Origin: Desulfobacterales bacterium
GTDB lineage: Bacteria; Desulfobacterota; Desulfobacteria; Desulfobacterales; JAHEIW01
DNA: 36,486 nt
Assembly: GCA_020348305.1 (NCBI GenBank)
Contig: CP070746.1
Location: 3,240,469-3,276,954, forward strand
Direction of reading: 5' to 3'
In this document: piece after piece, positions 16,139 through 25,360 of the stretch
How the letters are laid out: the number at the start of each line of letters is the position of its first letter
Numbering within the stretch: the stretch's first letter is position 1
Program-made: the position numbers and the translations under genes
The notes under the pieces: generated by a model
What the model saw: the letters and a program-made list of their open reading frames with translations, nothing else
The model's database searches: none
What the model was told of the DNA's origin: nothing

Positions 16139-16710
16139 CGTATTAACAGCATGTTCGCTTTTACAGGTTCCTGCAGATCAATATGGCCAGCCAATGTCAT
16201 CGTTTCCTGTCCGTCGATCAGGATTTTTACGACCTGGATATCAGGTATATTCAAAACTAACGAATTCACGATGGAATACAACGTCAATAATTCGGATTGC
16301 ACGCCGCCCGGATGCTTTTCTTTAACCTCAGCGGATAAGTCCACATAACAGATGCCCGTTTCGGTAATGTAAAGTGCGCGCAGGCTTGTGTCCACAGGAA
16401 TTGTGCGAGCAAGTCCCTCGCTCGGTCCATTTATGAGGGCTTCGATAATCTTGCGGCTAAAATTTGTTGGATCCTCGGTATGGCTGAGCGTGCGTTCTTC
16501 AGAGATCAAAAATATGTTGTCTTTGTCCGCAAAATAAAGATGGGCAATTGACTTCTTTTGTTTGGGGGTCCCAATGCCTGGAACACGTTGATCGCCCTTG
16601 ATCTGTTGCCGAGTCTTTTGATGTAGTTGTGAAAAAACCAGTACACCAACAACCCCCGTTACAGCGACAAGGGCTAGTCCAGCATATACGATATATCGCT
16701 TTGCGACCAT
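16135..16710 (-). CDS. GerMN-domain membrane-anchored protein
   Basis: The 191-aa protein starts with one membrane anchor (residues 5-27, [20 protein letters not shown]) and has a GerMN domain (about 52-180: [20 protein letters not shown], then [13 protein letters not shown], and [11 protein letters not shown]). GerMN domains, named from spore-germination protein GerM, are found in extracytoplasmic proteins of many non-sporulating bacteria; their role is uncertain, perhaps in cell-envelope binding. The stop overlaps the fusA start in ATGA, so fusA translation is probably coupled to it. A weak ribosome binding site precedes the ATG. Confidence 0.85.
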   Translation of the reverse strand: MVAKRYIVYAGLALVAVTGVVGVLVFSQLHQKTRQQIKGDQRVPGIGTPKQKKSIAHLYFADKDNIFLISEERTLSHTEDPTNFSRKIIEALINGPSEGLARTIPVDTSLRALYITETGICYVDLSAEVKEKHPGGVQSELLTLYSIVNSLVLNIPDIQVVKILIDGQETMTLAGHIDLQEPVKANMLLIR

Positions 16711-16866
16711 GGTTTGAATGCCAATATCTTAGATTGTTTTCTAAGCTGCTAAGATTCCTAAAAAATTGACCTCGTTTTTAAGCCAATATCCATGGTATGT
16801 CAAGCAAAGTTGGGTCCTGCGGTCAAATCAGAGTCAAAACTTTAATATGACCTCAAATTATTATAG

Positions 16867-16894
16867 AAAAAAAGGTTAGCCGCTGGCTAACCTT
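16867..16894 (-). terminator. Intrinsic terminator after tRNA-Ala
   Basis: On the minus strand AAGGTTAGCC-AGC-GGCTAACCTT is followed by TTTTTTT. The ten-base-pair stem and U-tract lie 15 bases after the tRNA 3' end. Confidence 0.85.
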
Positions 16895-16908
16895 ATTATT
16901 TTAACAGG

Positions 16909-16984
16909 TGGTGGAGCTGGACGGGATCGAACCGACGACCTCATGACTGCCAGTCATGTGCTCTCCCAGCTGAGCTACAGCCCC
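16909..16984 (-). tRNA. tRNA-Ala (anticodon GGC)
   Basis: The 76-base minus-strand sequence folds as a cloverleaf: acceptor GGGGCTG/CAGCTCC, D-arm GCTC...GAGC, anticodon arm CATGA-CTGGCAG-TCATG, T-arm with GGTTCGATCC, discriminator A, and encoded CCA. The anticodon is GGC, reading alanine GCC/GCU codons. The G3-U70 wobble pair, the alanine identity element, is present. TTGACA lies upstream on the same strand (17022-17027), but a matching -10 is not clear. Confidence 0.95.
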
Positions 16985-17058
16985 AACTATGATAGCAGCC
17001 CCTAACAAAAAGTGCTAAGCGTGTCAATATTAATCTTGAAACCGCTCTGAAATAAAAA

Positions 17059-17087
17059 TTGACAAAAGGTTAAGATATAAATATTAT
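17059..17087 (+). promoter_or_regulatory. Promoter of the zinc-ribbon/ppiD region
   Basis: TTGACA (17059-17064) and TATTAT (17082-17087) have an exact 17-bp spacer. Transcription would begin near 17094, about 90 bases before the gene at 17185. Confidence 0.65.
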
Positions 17088-17184
17088 TAAGTGCTTATAA
17101 AGAAATAAGATCGTGAAAATGCACAATTTTTCTGGTTTGAAGGTGGGGTAAAGCCCATCGTGCAGTGTTTGAATAGGCTGAAAA

Positions 17185-17433
17185 ATGGATCCGAAACAAT
17201 TTATGAATCTATCCGATATATATCAGCAAAGGCAAACCGGGACGAAAGCCTATGAAGATTTCGACGCCACCCAGCTTTTCTGCCCCAACTGTAAACAGGC
17301 GGTTCCGGTCCGCAAACGTCTTCTGCTGGTTTTGCCAGAGGGAGACAAATACGAATATCTATGTGCGTATTGTGCCGCAACGGTCGGAACCAAGATTGAT
17401 CGGGACATAAAACCACTGACAATAATTGCTTAA
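17185..17433 (+). CDS. Small cytoplasmic zinc-ribbon protein
   Basis: This 82-aa protein has two Cys pairs, CPNC (33-36) and CAYC (60-63), the spacing of a zinc ribbon, and no membrane segment. The N-terminal 30 residues are polar (NLSDIYQQRQTGTKAYEDFD). The start follows AGGCTGAAAA. It lies 106 bases before ppiD and is probably cotranscribed from the promoter at 17059. No function is known to me; a binding or adaptor role is only a guess. Confidence 0.75.
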   Translation: MDPKQFMNLSDIYQQRQTGTKAYEDFDATQLFCPNCKQAVPVRKRLLLVLPEGDKYEYLCAYCAATVGTKIDRDIKPLTIIA

Positions 17434-17539
17434 CGAATCTTTGGACTTGTTTGCAACTATTTTGATTATGCTGATTGCAACCGTTAACGAATTTGAAGAC
17501 GGATAAAGAGTTGCAATATTACGAAATGAAGGGGAATCT

Positions 17540-19435
17540 ATGCTCAGTTTGATGCGTAAACATGCGGGGACTTGGATTATTAAAGTCATTTTAGGTGCCA
17601 TTGTCGTTGTGTTTGTATTTTGGGGCGTTGGCAGTTGGACCAGCCAACGGTTAAGCCGGGTTGCAAACGTCAACGGGGATTGGATCACCACAGACGAGTA
17701 CAGAGCGACCTATAACACTCTTCTCGATCAGGTTCGCCAATCATTTGGCAATAACGTAACGGATGAGCTGCTTCAGTCGCTTCAATTGAGAAAGCGGGCT
17801 TTGGACCAACTAGTTGACAAGGTACTTATGCTTCAAGCCGCAGAAAAGATTAATTTGCGGGTTTCCGATGAAGAACTTGCTCGATGGATTCGCAATATAC
17901 CATCGTTTCAAACCGCCGGCGTATTTGACAGTCGCCGTTATCAAGACTTGCTTAATCGTATGAAATTAACACCGGAAGCATTTGAAATCATCCAAAGAGA
18001 TTCCTTGCTGATCGAAAAATTAAGAGCGTTTATTACCGGCAGCATTAAGGTATCGGATTACGAAGCACTGGAATGGTATGATTGGAATAACTCAACGGTA
18101 AGTCTAGATTATGCAGTAATTGAAGCGAAACGCTACACGGATCTTGCACCGACTGATGAAGATTTAAAGACGTACTTCGACGAACACAAAGAATCCTATA
18201 AAACCGAACCTCAAATAAAAGTTCGCTACCTGGCCTTTAAGCCTGAAGCCTATCTCTCCAAGGTCACCCTATCCGAGGATGAAATTCGGGATTATTATGA
18301 AACCAACCTAGAAGACTTTACATCGCCAAAAACAGTTGAGGCCCGGCATATTTTGCTTAAGCTTTCTCAGGATGCCAGTGCCGAAGACGTTGCGGTCGCA
18401 AAGGAGAAAATCGAAAATATCCTCAAAATGGCCAAGGAGGATCAGGATTTTGCCGAGCTTGCCAAACAGTACTCTGAAGGACCAACCAAAGATAAAGGCG
18501 GTTATTTGGGAACCTTTCGGAAAGAATCTATGGTGAAGCCCTTTGCCGACAAGGCATTTTCGATGAAAGCAGGGGAGATCAGCGAGCCGGTTCGCACGCG
18601 CTTCGGCTGGCACCTTATCAAGGTTGAGAAGGTGAATCCGGCAGGCACCAAATCCTTTGGTGATGCCAAAGCTGAAATACAAAAAAAATTACAAGATGAA
18701 TACTCACGCGCATTTGCCTATGAAGATGCCGAGGCGGCCTATGATTTGTCCTATGAGGGGGATAGCCTTGAGACCATTGCTAAGCAACACAATCTGAAGG
18801 TAGTGGAAACCGATTCTTTTACCCGCAAAGGTCCTGATAAAGGCATCAAAAATCGTGCCCAATTTGCATCGGCAGCATTCGACCTGCCCGAAAATGAAAT
18901 TAGTGATATTCAGGATTTTGGAGACGGCTATTATCTGATGCAGATCACTGATAAAATTCCTAGCACAATACCTGAATTGGATACTGTAAAAGAAAAAGCT
19001 AAAAATGATTGGATTAAAGCAGAACAGAATGAAATGGCGCGGGCCGATGCCAATAATATGCTAACAGAGCTGAAAAATGGTCTCGCATTTGAGGAAGCCT
19101 GTGAAAAATTTGGATTGACTCCCAAACACACCGATTATTTCAAACGCACTGATTCCATACCGAATATCGGATTTGAGCCTGAAATCAGTCGTGTGGCGTT
19201 CACGCTGTCGGAAGCAGAAAAGCTTCCGGCCGAGGCCATCAAGGGTCAAAAAGGATATTTTGTGATCCGCTTTAAGGGGCGACAAGCGCCTACTGCCGAT
19301 GGCTTTGATAAGGAGAAAGTGGAAATCAAGCAGCGTTTGTTGCAGCAAAAGAAGTTTAGAACATTTGATGCATGGCTTCTGGACACCCGCAACAAAGCTC
19401 GTATATCCATTGCGGAGGAATTTCAAGAGAGCTGA
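17540..19435 (+). CDS. ppiD: PpiD-like periplasmic peptidyl-prolyl isomerase/foldase
   Basis: PpiD is an inner-membrane-anchored chaperone at the exit of the Sec translocon that helps fold exported proteins. The 631-aa protein begins MLSLMRKHAGTWIIKVILGA, one membrane anchor (residues 12-32), then a SurA-like N-terminal chaperone domain (about 35-200). The parvulin domain spans about 264-370 (ARHILLKLS with His270, then GGYLGTF, and RFGWHLIKVEKV). A degenerate second parvulin-like part and C-terminal chaperone helices complete it. Length matches PpiD (E. coli 623). The start follows AAGGGGAATCT. It is bracketed by small zinc-ribbon genes. Confidence 0.92.
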   Translation: MLSLMRKHAGTWIIKVILGAIVVVFVFWGVGSWTSQRLSRVANVNGDWITTDEYRATYNTLLDQVRQSFGNNVTDELLQSLQLRKRALDQLVDKVLMLQAAEKINLRVSDEELARWIRNIPSFQTAGVFDSRRYQDLLNRMKLTPEAFEIIQRDSLLIEKLRAFITGSIKVSDYEALEWYDWNNSTVSLDYAVIEAKRYTDLAPTDEDLKTYFDEHKESYKTEPQIKVRYLAFKPEAYLSKVTLSEDEIRDYYETNLEDFTSPKTVEARHILLKLSQDASAEDVAVAKEKIENILKMAKEDQDFAELAKQYSEGPTKDKGGYLGTFRKESMVKPFADKAFSMKAGEISEPVRTRFGWHLIKVEKVNPAGTKSFGDAKAEIQKKLQDEYSRAFAYEDAEAAYDLSYEGDSLETIAKQHNLKVVETDSFTRKGPDKGIKNRAQFASAAFDLPENEISDIQDFGDGYYLMQITDKIPSTIPELDTVKEKAKNDWIKAEQNEMARADANNMLTELKNGLAFEEACEKFGLTPKHTDYFKRTDSIPNIGFEPEISRVAFTLSEAEKLPAEAIKGQKGYFVIRFKGRQAPTADGFDKEKVEIKQRLLQQKKFRTFDAWLLDTRNKARISIAEEFQES

Positions 19436-19485
19436 ACATTTCAGACATTTTGGCAAACGACTCGTATAATAAAGGAGCTTTTTAG

Positions 19486-19728
19486 ATGTCCGCAGGTAAT
19501 CACTATGGCGAAGAAGAAACCCAGAGCCACATGACAAAAAAATGCCCGTACTGCAACACTTATCTTCCGTTGCGTGCGACGAAATGTAACGTGTGCAAAA
19601 AGCGCGTCGGTCGTGTTGACAAGCTGGGATTTGCCGCCAAACCATTTGACTGGTCCGGCTATTTAGTGGCGATTTTTTTTATATTGGCACTTTGTGTTTT
19701 TATTTGGTGGGGATTTTTTCGAGAATAG
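19486..19728 (+). CDS. Small zinc-ribbon membrane protein
   Basis: The 80-aa protein has two Cys pairs, CPYC (20-23) and CNVC (35-38), forming a likely cytoplasmic zinc ribbon, then one membrane segment near the C-terminus (about 57-77, SGYLVAIFFILALCVFIWWG). The start follows AAAGGAGC. It lies 50 bases after ppiD and probably ends that transcript. Function unknown. Confidence 0.8.
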   Translation: MSAGNHYGEEETQSHMTKKCPYCNTYLPLRATKCNVCKKRVGRVDKLGFAAKPFDWSGYLVAIFFILALCVFIWWGFFRE

Positions 19729-19805
19729 AATCGCTGGCAACTTTGGAATATTTCCTCAAATAAATGGATGGAATTTCAAAAACTTAGCTCACTTTGGTCA
19801 CTTCA

Positions 19806-19830
19806 AATCCCGCTAAAAACAAGCGGGATT
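19806..19830. terminator. Possible bidirectional terminator hairpin
   Basis: AATCCCGCT and AGCGGGATT form a perfect nine-base-pair stem with a seven-base loop, between the convergent ends of the zinc-ribbon gene and the helicase gene. A T-tract is lacking on both strands, so termination strength is uncertain. Confidence 0.5.
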
Positions 19831-19902
19831 CACTTGTAATCTTGATATCCAATTTCTTATTCAACGTCGACAAAATTTTGTCGATATGGCGCCGCTAAGC
19901 AC

Positions 19903-21891
19903 CTAATAACCGTAATATCTAGTACGAGTACTCGAGATGAACTGCTTTTCAAGGATGTGATCAGGGATAAGTTCAAGAAACCGGGAAGGGCGGCTTAATA
20001 CGATTCCCGATCCTCTATCGTATGCATGATCCGGACAGATAAAAAATAGCTTTTCTTTGGCCCGGGTTGCGGCCACATACATCAATCTTAGCTCTTCTTC
20101 CAATTCCTCTTCTTTATAGAAAGAATGGATTGAGGGAAACCGTCCGTCAAGAGCCCAGATGACAAAGACTGTGTGCCATTCAAGACCTTTGGCAGAGTGG
20201 ACAGTGGATAGTATCAGTCGATCTTTTGGCAAAGAATCTTCAAAAAGTGTATCTTCGATGCTCGTATTGGGTGGTTCTAATGCCATATCAGTGAGAAATT
20301 GCTCCAAATTTTCATAGCGTTCCATGATCGTAACCAAATGATCGAGGTCCTTGATCCGTTTAGGATGATCGTCATAATTTTGCTCTAAAATGGGTATATA
20401 ATATTGCACAATGGCCTCACCCATTTCAGCAACAGACATGGCATGGCTGTCAATCAATGAGAATAGATTCTTGAGGCGTTCTATCGCCTTCATGCCACCT
20501 ATTTTCAATTTAATCGTCAAAAGGCCGATGTAGCCAGACTTCTCTTTGAGAATGGCTTCATAAATTTTTTGGGCAGACTTGGGCCCTACCTTATCAATAA
20601 GCAGCAGTAATCTATACCAGCTTATTTTGTCGTAAGCGTTGACAATGATCCTCAGATGCGCCAATACATCTTTAATATGCGCTGATTCAACGAATTTATA
20701 CCCACCCACTTTAACAAACGGTATTGCCTCTCTATTCAGTTCAATCTCAAGATCAAAGGAATGAAAACTGGCGCGAAACAAAACGGCAATCTGATTCAAG
20801 GGAATTCGTTGTTGATGCAGCTCTAAGATTTTTTCAACCACAAATTTGGATTGCGTGTTTTCATCTTCAGCCGATAGAAGAATAGGTGGTGATCCGCCTG
20901 ATCTTCGCGTAAACAAGTTTTTTGTGTATTTTTCTTTTGCGCTTTCAATAATTTCATTGGTGAGTTGCAATATCGGTTGTACGCTACGGTAGTTTTCTTC
21001 TAGACCGATAATGCGGGTTCCTGGAAACCGGTTGGGAAAAGTCATAATATTTTTGAAATTGGCTCCACGAAATGCATAAATACTTTGTGAATCATCGCCC
21101 ACAACCATTATATTTTTATGCGCACTGGCAAGCAGAAATAATATTTCAGCTTGGATTTTATTGGTATCCTGATATTCGTCTACCATGATATATCGATAAG
21201 CCCATGAGATACGGTTGCGGATATCGGGATGGTCATTTAAAAGCATCTGCAAGTAAATCAGAAGGTCGTCAAAATCGAGAAAATGATGTTCGCGCTTGCG
21301 TTTTTCATAGGTTTTATATAGCTCCACAATTGCTTCGATGTTGGACAAAAAATGTGGATAGTCATTATACACGACATCCTCAATAGGAAGTACTTTATTC
21401 ACGGATTTGCTGAAAATATTTGCCAAGGAACTTTTTCTCGGAAAAGAACGATACGCTGCAGCAAGATCCAGTTCCTTGCGCAGCATCTGGATCATGTTTT
21501 CAGCATCCGCCCGGTCAAGAATGGCAAAACTAGAATTAAGACTTAAATATGCAGCATATTTGCGCAGAATCGCATTGGCAAAGGAGTGAAATGTTCCCCC
21601 TGAAACTCTTTCACATCTGCTGTCGAGCAGTTGAGCGGCCCTTTGCAGCATTTCCTGAGCTGCCTTTCGGGTAAATGTAAGAAGAAGGATGGAAGACGGT
21701 GAAACACCTGTTTCTACCAGACGGGCTACACGGTAGGTAAGCGTTCTGGTCTTTCCGCTTCCTGCTCCAGCAATGACAAGAAGCGGACCTTCAGTATAAG
21801 TGACAGCTTCGAGTTGGGCTGGATTAAGCGCCTCTTCATAGTTAATGCAATACGGTTTTTTTCTAGGTGAAAAACGCGGCTGTTCTGGCAT
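19903..21891 (-). CDS. UvrD/PcrA/Rep-type superfamily I DNA helicase
   Basis: A 3'-5' DNA helicase for repair or replication-fork restart. The 662-aa protein has the Q-motif Gln26 (LNPAQLEAV), Walker A GAGSGKT (42-48), motif Ia LTFTRKAA, motif II DEYQDTN, motif III GDDSQSIYAFRGA, motif IV-like LEENYRS, motif V TVHSAKGLEW and motif VI YVAATRAKEKLF. It is somewhat shorter than PcrA or UvrD (about 720) and lacks the longer C-terminal tail. Monocistronic, read toward the zinc-ribbon gene. Which of UvrD, PcrA or Rep it replaces cannot be told from sequence. Confidence 0.95.
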   Translation of the reverse strand: MPEQPRFSPRKKPYCINYEEALNPAQLEAVTYTEGPLLVIAGAGSGKTRTLTYRVARLVETGVSPSSILLLTFTRKAAQEMLQRAAQLLDSRCERVSGGTFHSFANAILRKYAAYLSLNSSFAILDRADAENMIQMLRKELDLAAAYRSFPRKSSLANIFSKSVNKVLPIEDVVYNDYPHFLSNIEAIVELYKTYEKRKREHHFLDFDDLLIYLQMLLNDHPDIRNRISWAYRYIMVDEYQDTNKIQAEILFLLASAHKNIMVVGDDSQSIYAFRGANFKNIMTFPNRFPGTRIIGLEENYRSVQPILQLTNEIIESAKEKYTKNLFTRRSGGSPPILLSAEDENTQSKFVVEKILELHQQRIPLNQIAVLFRASFHSFDLEIELNREAIPFVKVGGYKFVESAHIKDVLAHLRIIVNAYDKISWYRLLLLIDKVGPKSAQKIYEAILKEKSGYIGLLTIKLKIGGMKAIERLKNLFSLIDSHAMSVAEMGEAIVQYYIPILEQNYDDHPKRIKDLDHLVTIMERYENLEQFLTDMALEPPNTSIEDTLFEDSLPKDRLILSTVHSAKGLEWHTVFVIWALDGRFPSIHSFYKEEELEEELRLMYVAATRAKEKLFFICPDHAYDRGSGIVLSRPSRFLELIPDHILEKQFISSTRTRYYGY

Positions 21892-22092
21892 CGTTACGAT
21901 CTATTTCTCTTCTCTATTTCCAGATTTAATAAAAAATGTTGCAACGTGTCTATTTTCATATCGGGAGTTCTTTGTCAATATTGGACTTTCTACTTTTTCT
22001 TCATCGCCAGCGTGTTGACTTTTAGAAGAGAATGTATTAGTTTGCTTATGATTATTATTGAAAAAATATAAAGCATTAGGAGGATAAGTCTA

Positions 22093-22455
22093 ATGAAGAA
22101 AATGAAAGATCAACTCAAAAGTGTTTCCAAATCGCTTGTGAGCCTATCGAAACAAGTTGACAAGCTCACCAAGCAAGTTGACAAACTTCAGCCGGCAAAA
22201 AGGACTGTCGCTAAAAAGGCTGCCCCGAAGCGTAAGCCTGTCGGCAGAAAGGCAGTTGTTAGAAGAGCTACACGGGCCAAATCCATGACAGTACTGGACA
22301 CGGTATATAATGTAATTAAACGGAGCCGAAAAGGGGTAACGATTGCCGTGCTAAAAGAGAAGACCGGTTTTGATTCAAGACAACTCAGCAACGCCCTTTA
22401 CAAGCTATCTAAAAAAGGCATGGTGCGCGCTAAATCCCGCGGTCTATATGTATAA
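22093..22455 (+). CDS. Histone H1-like basic protein with C-terminal winged helix
   Basis: The 120-aa protein has three parts. Residues 5-34 are a coiled coil with repeated heptads (KQVDKLTKQVDKL), residues 35-62 are a Lys/Arg/Ala/Pro-rich segment like eukaryotic H1 tails (AKRTVAKKAAPKRKPVGRKA), and residues 63-120 fit a winged helix (VYNVIKRSRKGVTIAVLKEK, then LSNALYKLSKKGMV). The start follows TAGGAGGATAAG. Similar proteins are common in Deltaproteobacteria and are presumed nucleoid-associated. No neighbour shares its operon; a hairpin with T-run follows at 22593. Confidence 0.8.
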   Translation: MKKMKDQLKSVSKSLVSLSKQVDKLTKQVDKLQPAKRTVAKKAAPKRKPVGRKAVVRRATRAKSMTVLDTVYNVIKRSRKGVTIAVLKEKTGFDSRQLSNALYKLSKKGMVRAKSRGLYV

Positions 22456-22592
22456 ATAATTTAAAAGCATTTCGCTAAGGCAGAAATTCTGGTTTACTGC
22501 TTAAACTGAACCCATAGATACAAGGCGCATTGCTGCGCGCATGCAATTATTAGAATCAAACCTCAATTCCCTGGTCCGAATCTAATCCAATT

Positions 22593-22647
22593 AAAATAGT
22601 CTTCTGTTGGTCTGATCGTTAAAAGGCTAATTGAAGACTATTTTTTT
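22593..22647 (+). terminator. Possible terminator after the H1-like gene
   Basis: AAAATAGTCTTC (22593-22604) and GAAGACTATTTT (22633-22644) form a perfect twelve-base-pair stem followed by T-residues to 22647. The loop is long (28 bases). It lies between the H1-like gene and resB; it could instead act as a leader structure for resB. Confidence 0.5.
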
Positions 22648-22714
22648 CCATGTTGCTTCATCCACCGTCATTTGATATGAGAAAATCTTTAATTTTATTG
22701 CGAAAGGAAAAACG

Positions 22715-24163
22715 ATGAGCGATAGGGAGATCGCTGCTGATCCCTTTGCGAAAATATGGAAATTTTTTGCATCCGTTCGATTGACCATTGTTCTGTTCTT
22801 AACGCTTGCCGCCACATCAATAATCGGAACCTTGATTCCTCAAAATGAATCTCCGGAAGCCTACTTTCGCGCCTTTGGGCCCTTTCTTTACCGATTGTTT
22901 GATGTGCTCGGCCTTTTTGATATGTACCACTCCTGGTGGTTTCAATCGTTGATGCTTTTGCTGGCAGCCAATGTGCTGATATGTTCCATCGAAAGACTAT
23001 CATCGACGTGGCGGATCATTTTTGTTAGAAATCCATCATTTAACCTTGAGCGCTTCAGGCGGCTTAAGCCAAAGAAGGAATTTGGCGATAATCGAAATGC
23101 GGGGGCGCTAAAAGAGAGCTATTCGGCGGTAATTGCCCGCAGTTTTCGTTATTGGCGAGTTGCAGAAACCGATAATAACGGATTTGCCATTTACGGAGAA
23201 AAAGGGCGCTGGACACGGCTTGGGGTTTATATTGTCCACCTGAGTGTCATCCTCATGCTGGTGGGCGGTGTAATTGGGTCCATTTTTGGATTTGAGGGAT
23301 TTGTCAACATTGCCGAGGGCGACAGCGCCCAACAGATCCGGATTCGAAACAGCGGCGAAATACGAAAACTTGATTTTGCAATTCGCTGCGATGATTTCGA
23401 TGTAAGCTTTTACACGACCGGGGCTCCCAAAGAATTCCGTTCCCGCCTGACCATCCTTGAGCAGGGCAAGCCGGTGTTATCCAAAGATATTATCGTCAAT
23501 GACCCCCTTCACTATAAAGGCATCAGCATATTCCAATCCAGCTATGGGCAGTTGGCTCCTCAGGATCAGGGGCTTACGCCACCAGGCGAGGTGACGCTGA
23601 GTTTTACCAGCAAGGCCACCGGTATGATCTATGAAAAGAAGGCGGCCATTGGTCGGCAAATTGACATTCCGGAAAACCTCGGGAAATTCGTTATCACTGA
23701 ATTTAATAATAATTACAATTTTAGAGGCAAAGATCTAGGTGGCGCTTTTGTTGGTATTTTATACCAAACTGACGGAGCGCAAATTGAGGTTGTACTGCCG
23801 ATTCGTTTTCCGAGCTTTGATCGCATGGGACCCATGTTTAACAAAAATCGCAAGGATGACGTTTTTATTTCGGTTTCGGATGTTGACGTCAAGCAAGAGC
23901 CGGCAATTGCTCGATATTTTACCGGACTTCAGGTAACCCGGGATCCCGGTGTTTGGATCGTATACGCCGGCTTTATATTGATGATCATTGGGTGTTACAT
24001 CACGTTTTTTATGTCTCATCAGCAAATCTGTGTGGAAGTCATTGATAAAGGCAAAAAAAGCCGAATCATGGTTGCCGGTACCTCCAATAAAAATAAGTTG
24101 GCAAACGCAAGAAAGATAAGCAAGATGGCACACACGCTGGCCAATTTAGAGCAGCGTGCCTAA
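22715..24163 (+). CDS. resB: Cytochrome c biogenesis protein ResB (system II)
   Basis: ResB (Ccs1) works with CcsB/ResC to move haem across the membrane and attach it to exported apocytochromes. The 482-aa protein has membrane segments near residues 27-47 (RLTIVLFLTLAATSIIGTLI), 75-95 and 165-190 (LGVYIVHLSVILMLVGGVIG), a large periplasmic domain, and a last segment near 410-430 (VWIVYAGFILMIIGCYITFF). IPQNE and HYKGISIFQSSYG are typical family sequences. The start follows GAAAGGAAAAACG. The CcsB gene begins 72 bases later, so the two form the complete system II synthetase. Confidence 0.93.
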   Translation: MSDREIAADPFAKIWKFFASVRLTIVLFLTLAATSIIGTLIPQNESPEAYFRAFGPFLYRLFDVLGLFDMYHSWWFQSLMLLLAANVLICSIERLSSTWRIIFVRNPSFNLERFRRLKPKKEFGDNRNAGALKESYSAVIARSFRYWRVAETDNNGFAIYGEKGRWTRLGVYIVHLSVILMLVGGVIGSIFGFEGFVNIAEGDSAQQIRIRNSGEIRKLDFAIRCDDFDVSFYTTGAPKEFRSRLTILEQGKPVLSKDIIVNDPLHYKGISIFQSSYGQLAPQDQGLTPPGEVTLSFTSKATGMIYEKKAAIGRQIDIPENLGKFVITEFNNNYNFRGKDLGGAFVGILYQTDGAQIEVVLPIRFPSFDRMGPMFNKNRKDDVFISVSDVDVKQEPAIARYFTGLQVTRDPGVWIVYAGFILMIIGCYITFFMSHQQICVEVIDKGKKSRIMVAGTSNKNKLANARKISKMAHTLANLEQRA

Positions 24164-24235
24164 AGTTGGGCTATCCAATCAATTGCCTGGCTTGGGCTAA
24201 GTTTGCGCTGTTATACTACCGAAAGAGGATCGATT

Positions 24236-25231
24236 ATGAGCAGTTCCACGATACTATCTATAGTTACTTTTATTTATGGTCTGGCAGGATTTTTATATAT
24301 CTTTGCCTGGGTATTTAAAAAAGAATCCGCTGGCAGATTGGCAACCTGGATTGCCATTCTCGGCTTTGCCGGTAACACAGTCGGTATTGTCATGCGGTGG
24401 ATAGAATCCTATCAACTTGGTATTGGGCATGCGCCCCTGTCCAATCTGTATGAGTCTCTCATATTTTTTGCCTGGGCAATTGCTTTTATTTACCTTTTTG
24501 TAGAGCGCAGGTATGAAAGCCAGATAATTGGTGCATTTTCAATGCCTTTGGCCTTTTTAGCCATGGCGTACGCATCTCTGTCGCCCAATATCAGTGATCG
24601 TATTCAGCCGTTAATCCCAGCCCTGAAAAGCAACTGGTTGATCGCCCATGTGATGACTTGTTTTATCGGGTACGCTGCCTTCGGCATCGCCTTCGGCACA
24701 AGCTGGATGTACCTGTTTCGCCAGAGAGATACTGGAGATAAAAGTCCCCTGTTTGACAGGTTTCCCGGAATTGATGCACTAGACGAGTTAACCCATCAAT
24801 TGGTAAAGTTCGGTTTTCTCTTTCTGACCATCGGTATCATCACCGGTGCGGTTTGGGCAAATTCAGCTTGGGGGCGTTATTGGGGTTGGGACCCCAAAGA
24901 AACATGGTCCCTAATAACTTGGCTCATTTATGCCGCCATGTTACACGTCAGATATTTTGTCGGCTGGAAGGGATGGCAGAGTATGCCGGGCAAGCTGTTG
25001 GGCGCATTTATCGTGGTTCTCATAATCGGCGTTGTGTTCGTATTTTTTAAAAAATTATTCATATTACCGTTTTATTTTCTGCTATTGGTCAGTCTCATTA
25101 AAATATTTGGTGCTGAGCAACGAAAATTGTTCGCCTATCTTTCCATACTTGGTTTTGCCGCGGTGTTGTTCACTTACTTCGGTGTGAATCTGTTGCCGGG
25201 ATTGCACAGCTACCAGTCGATGGGGCAATGA
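24236..25231 (+). CDS. ccsB: Cytochrome c biogenesis protein CcsB/CcsA (ResC)
   Basis: This is the haem-handling partner of ResB. The start at 24236 is preferred over an in-frame TTG at 24203 because AAAGAGGATCG precedes it; the product is 331 aa with about eight membrane segments. The hallmark WWD haem-binding motif, WGRYWGWDPKETWSLITW, is near residues 210-227, and the flanking histidines of the family (for example in NWLIAHVMTCF and AAMLHVRYF) are visible. The next gene, encoding a multihaem cytochrome, is an obvious client. Confidence 0.95.
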   Translation: MSSSTILSIVTFIYGLAGFLYIFAWVFKKESAGRLATWIAILGFAGNTVGIVMRWIESYQLGIGHAPLSNLYESLIFFAWAIAFIYLFVERRYESQIIGAFSMPLAFLAMAYASLSPNISDRIQPLIPALKSNWLIAHVMTCFIGYAAFGIAFGTSWMYLFRQRDTGDKSPLFDRFPGIDALDELTHQLVKFGFLFLTIGIITGAVWANSAWGRYWGWDPKETWSLITWLIYAAMLHVRYFVGWKGWQSMPGKLLGAFIVVLIIGVVFVFFKKLFILPFYFLLLVSLIKIFGAEQRKLFAYLSILGFAAVLFTYFGVNLLPGLHSYQSMGQ

Positions 25232-25238
25232 TTTTTTC

Positions 25239-25268
25239 TTGACAAAAAATGGATAGATAAGGTACACA
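25239..25268 (+). promoter_or_regulatory. Candidate promoter of the qrc operon
   Basis: TTGACA (25239-25244) and TACACA (25263-25268) are 18 bp apart, right after the ccsB stop and about 90 bases before qrcA. The -10 match is moderate. Confidence 0.4.
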
Positions 25269-25360
25269 ACCGCCAGCCGTTTTTTGGACGAAGGTTTGGT
25301 GTCGAAACGGGTGATATGTTAACAAAGTGATTTTATCAACTGAAGATTGACGGAGTTGAC

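Noticed and set aside
24203..24235. Upstream TTG start of ccsB
   Set aside because: AAAGAGGATCG sits correctly for the ATG at 24236, and that start gives the usual N-terminus.
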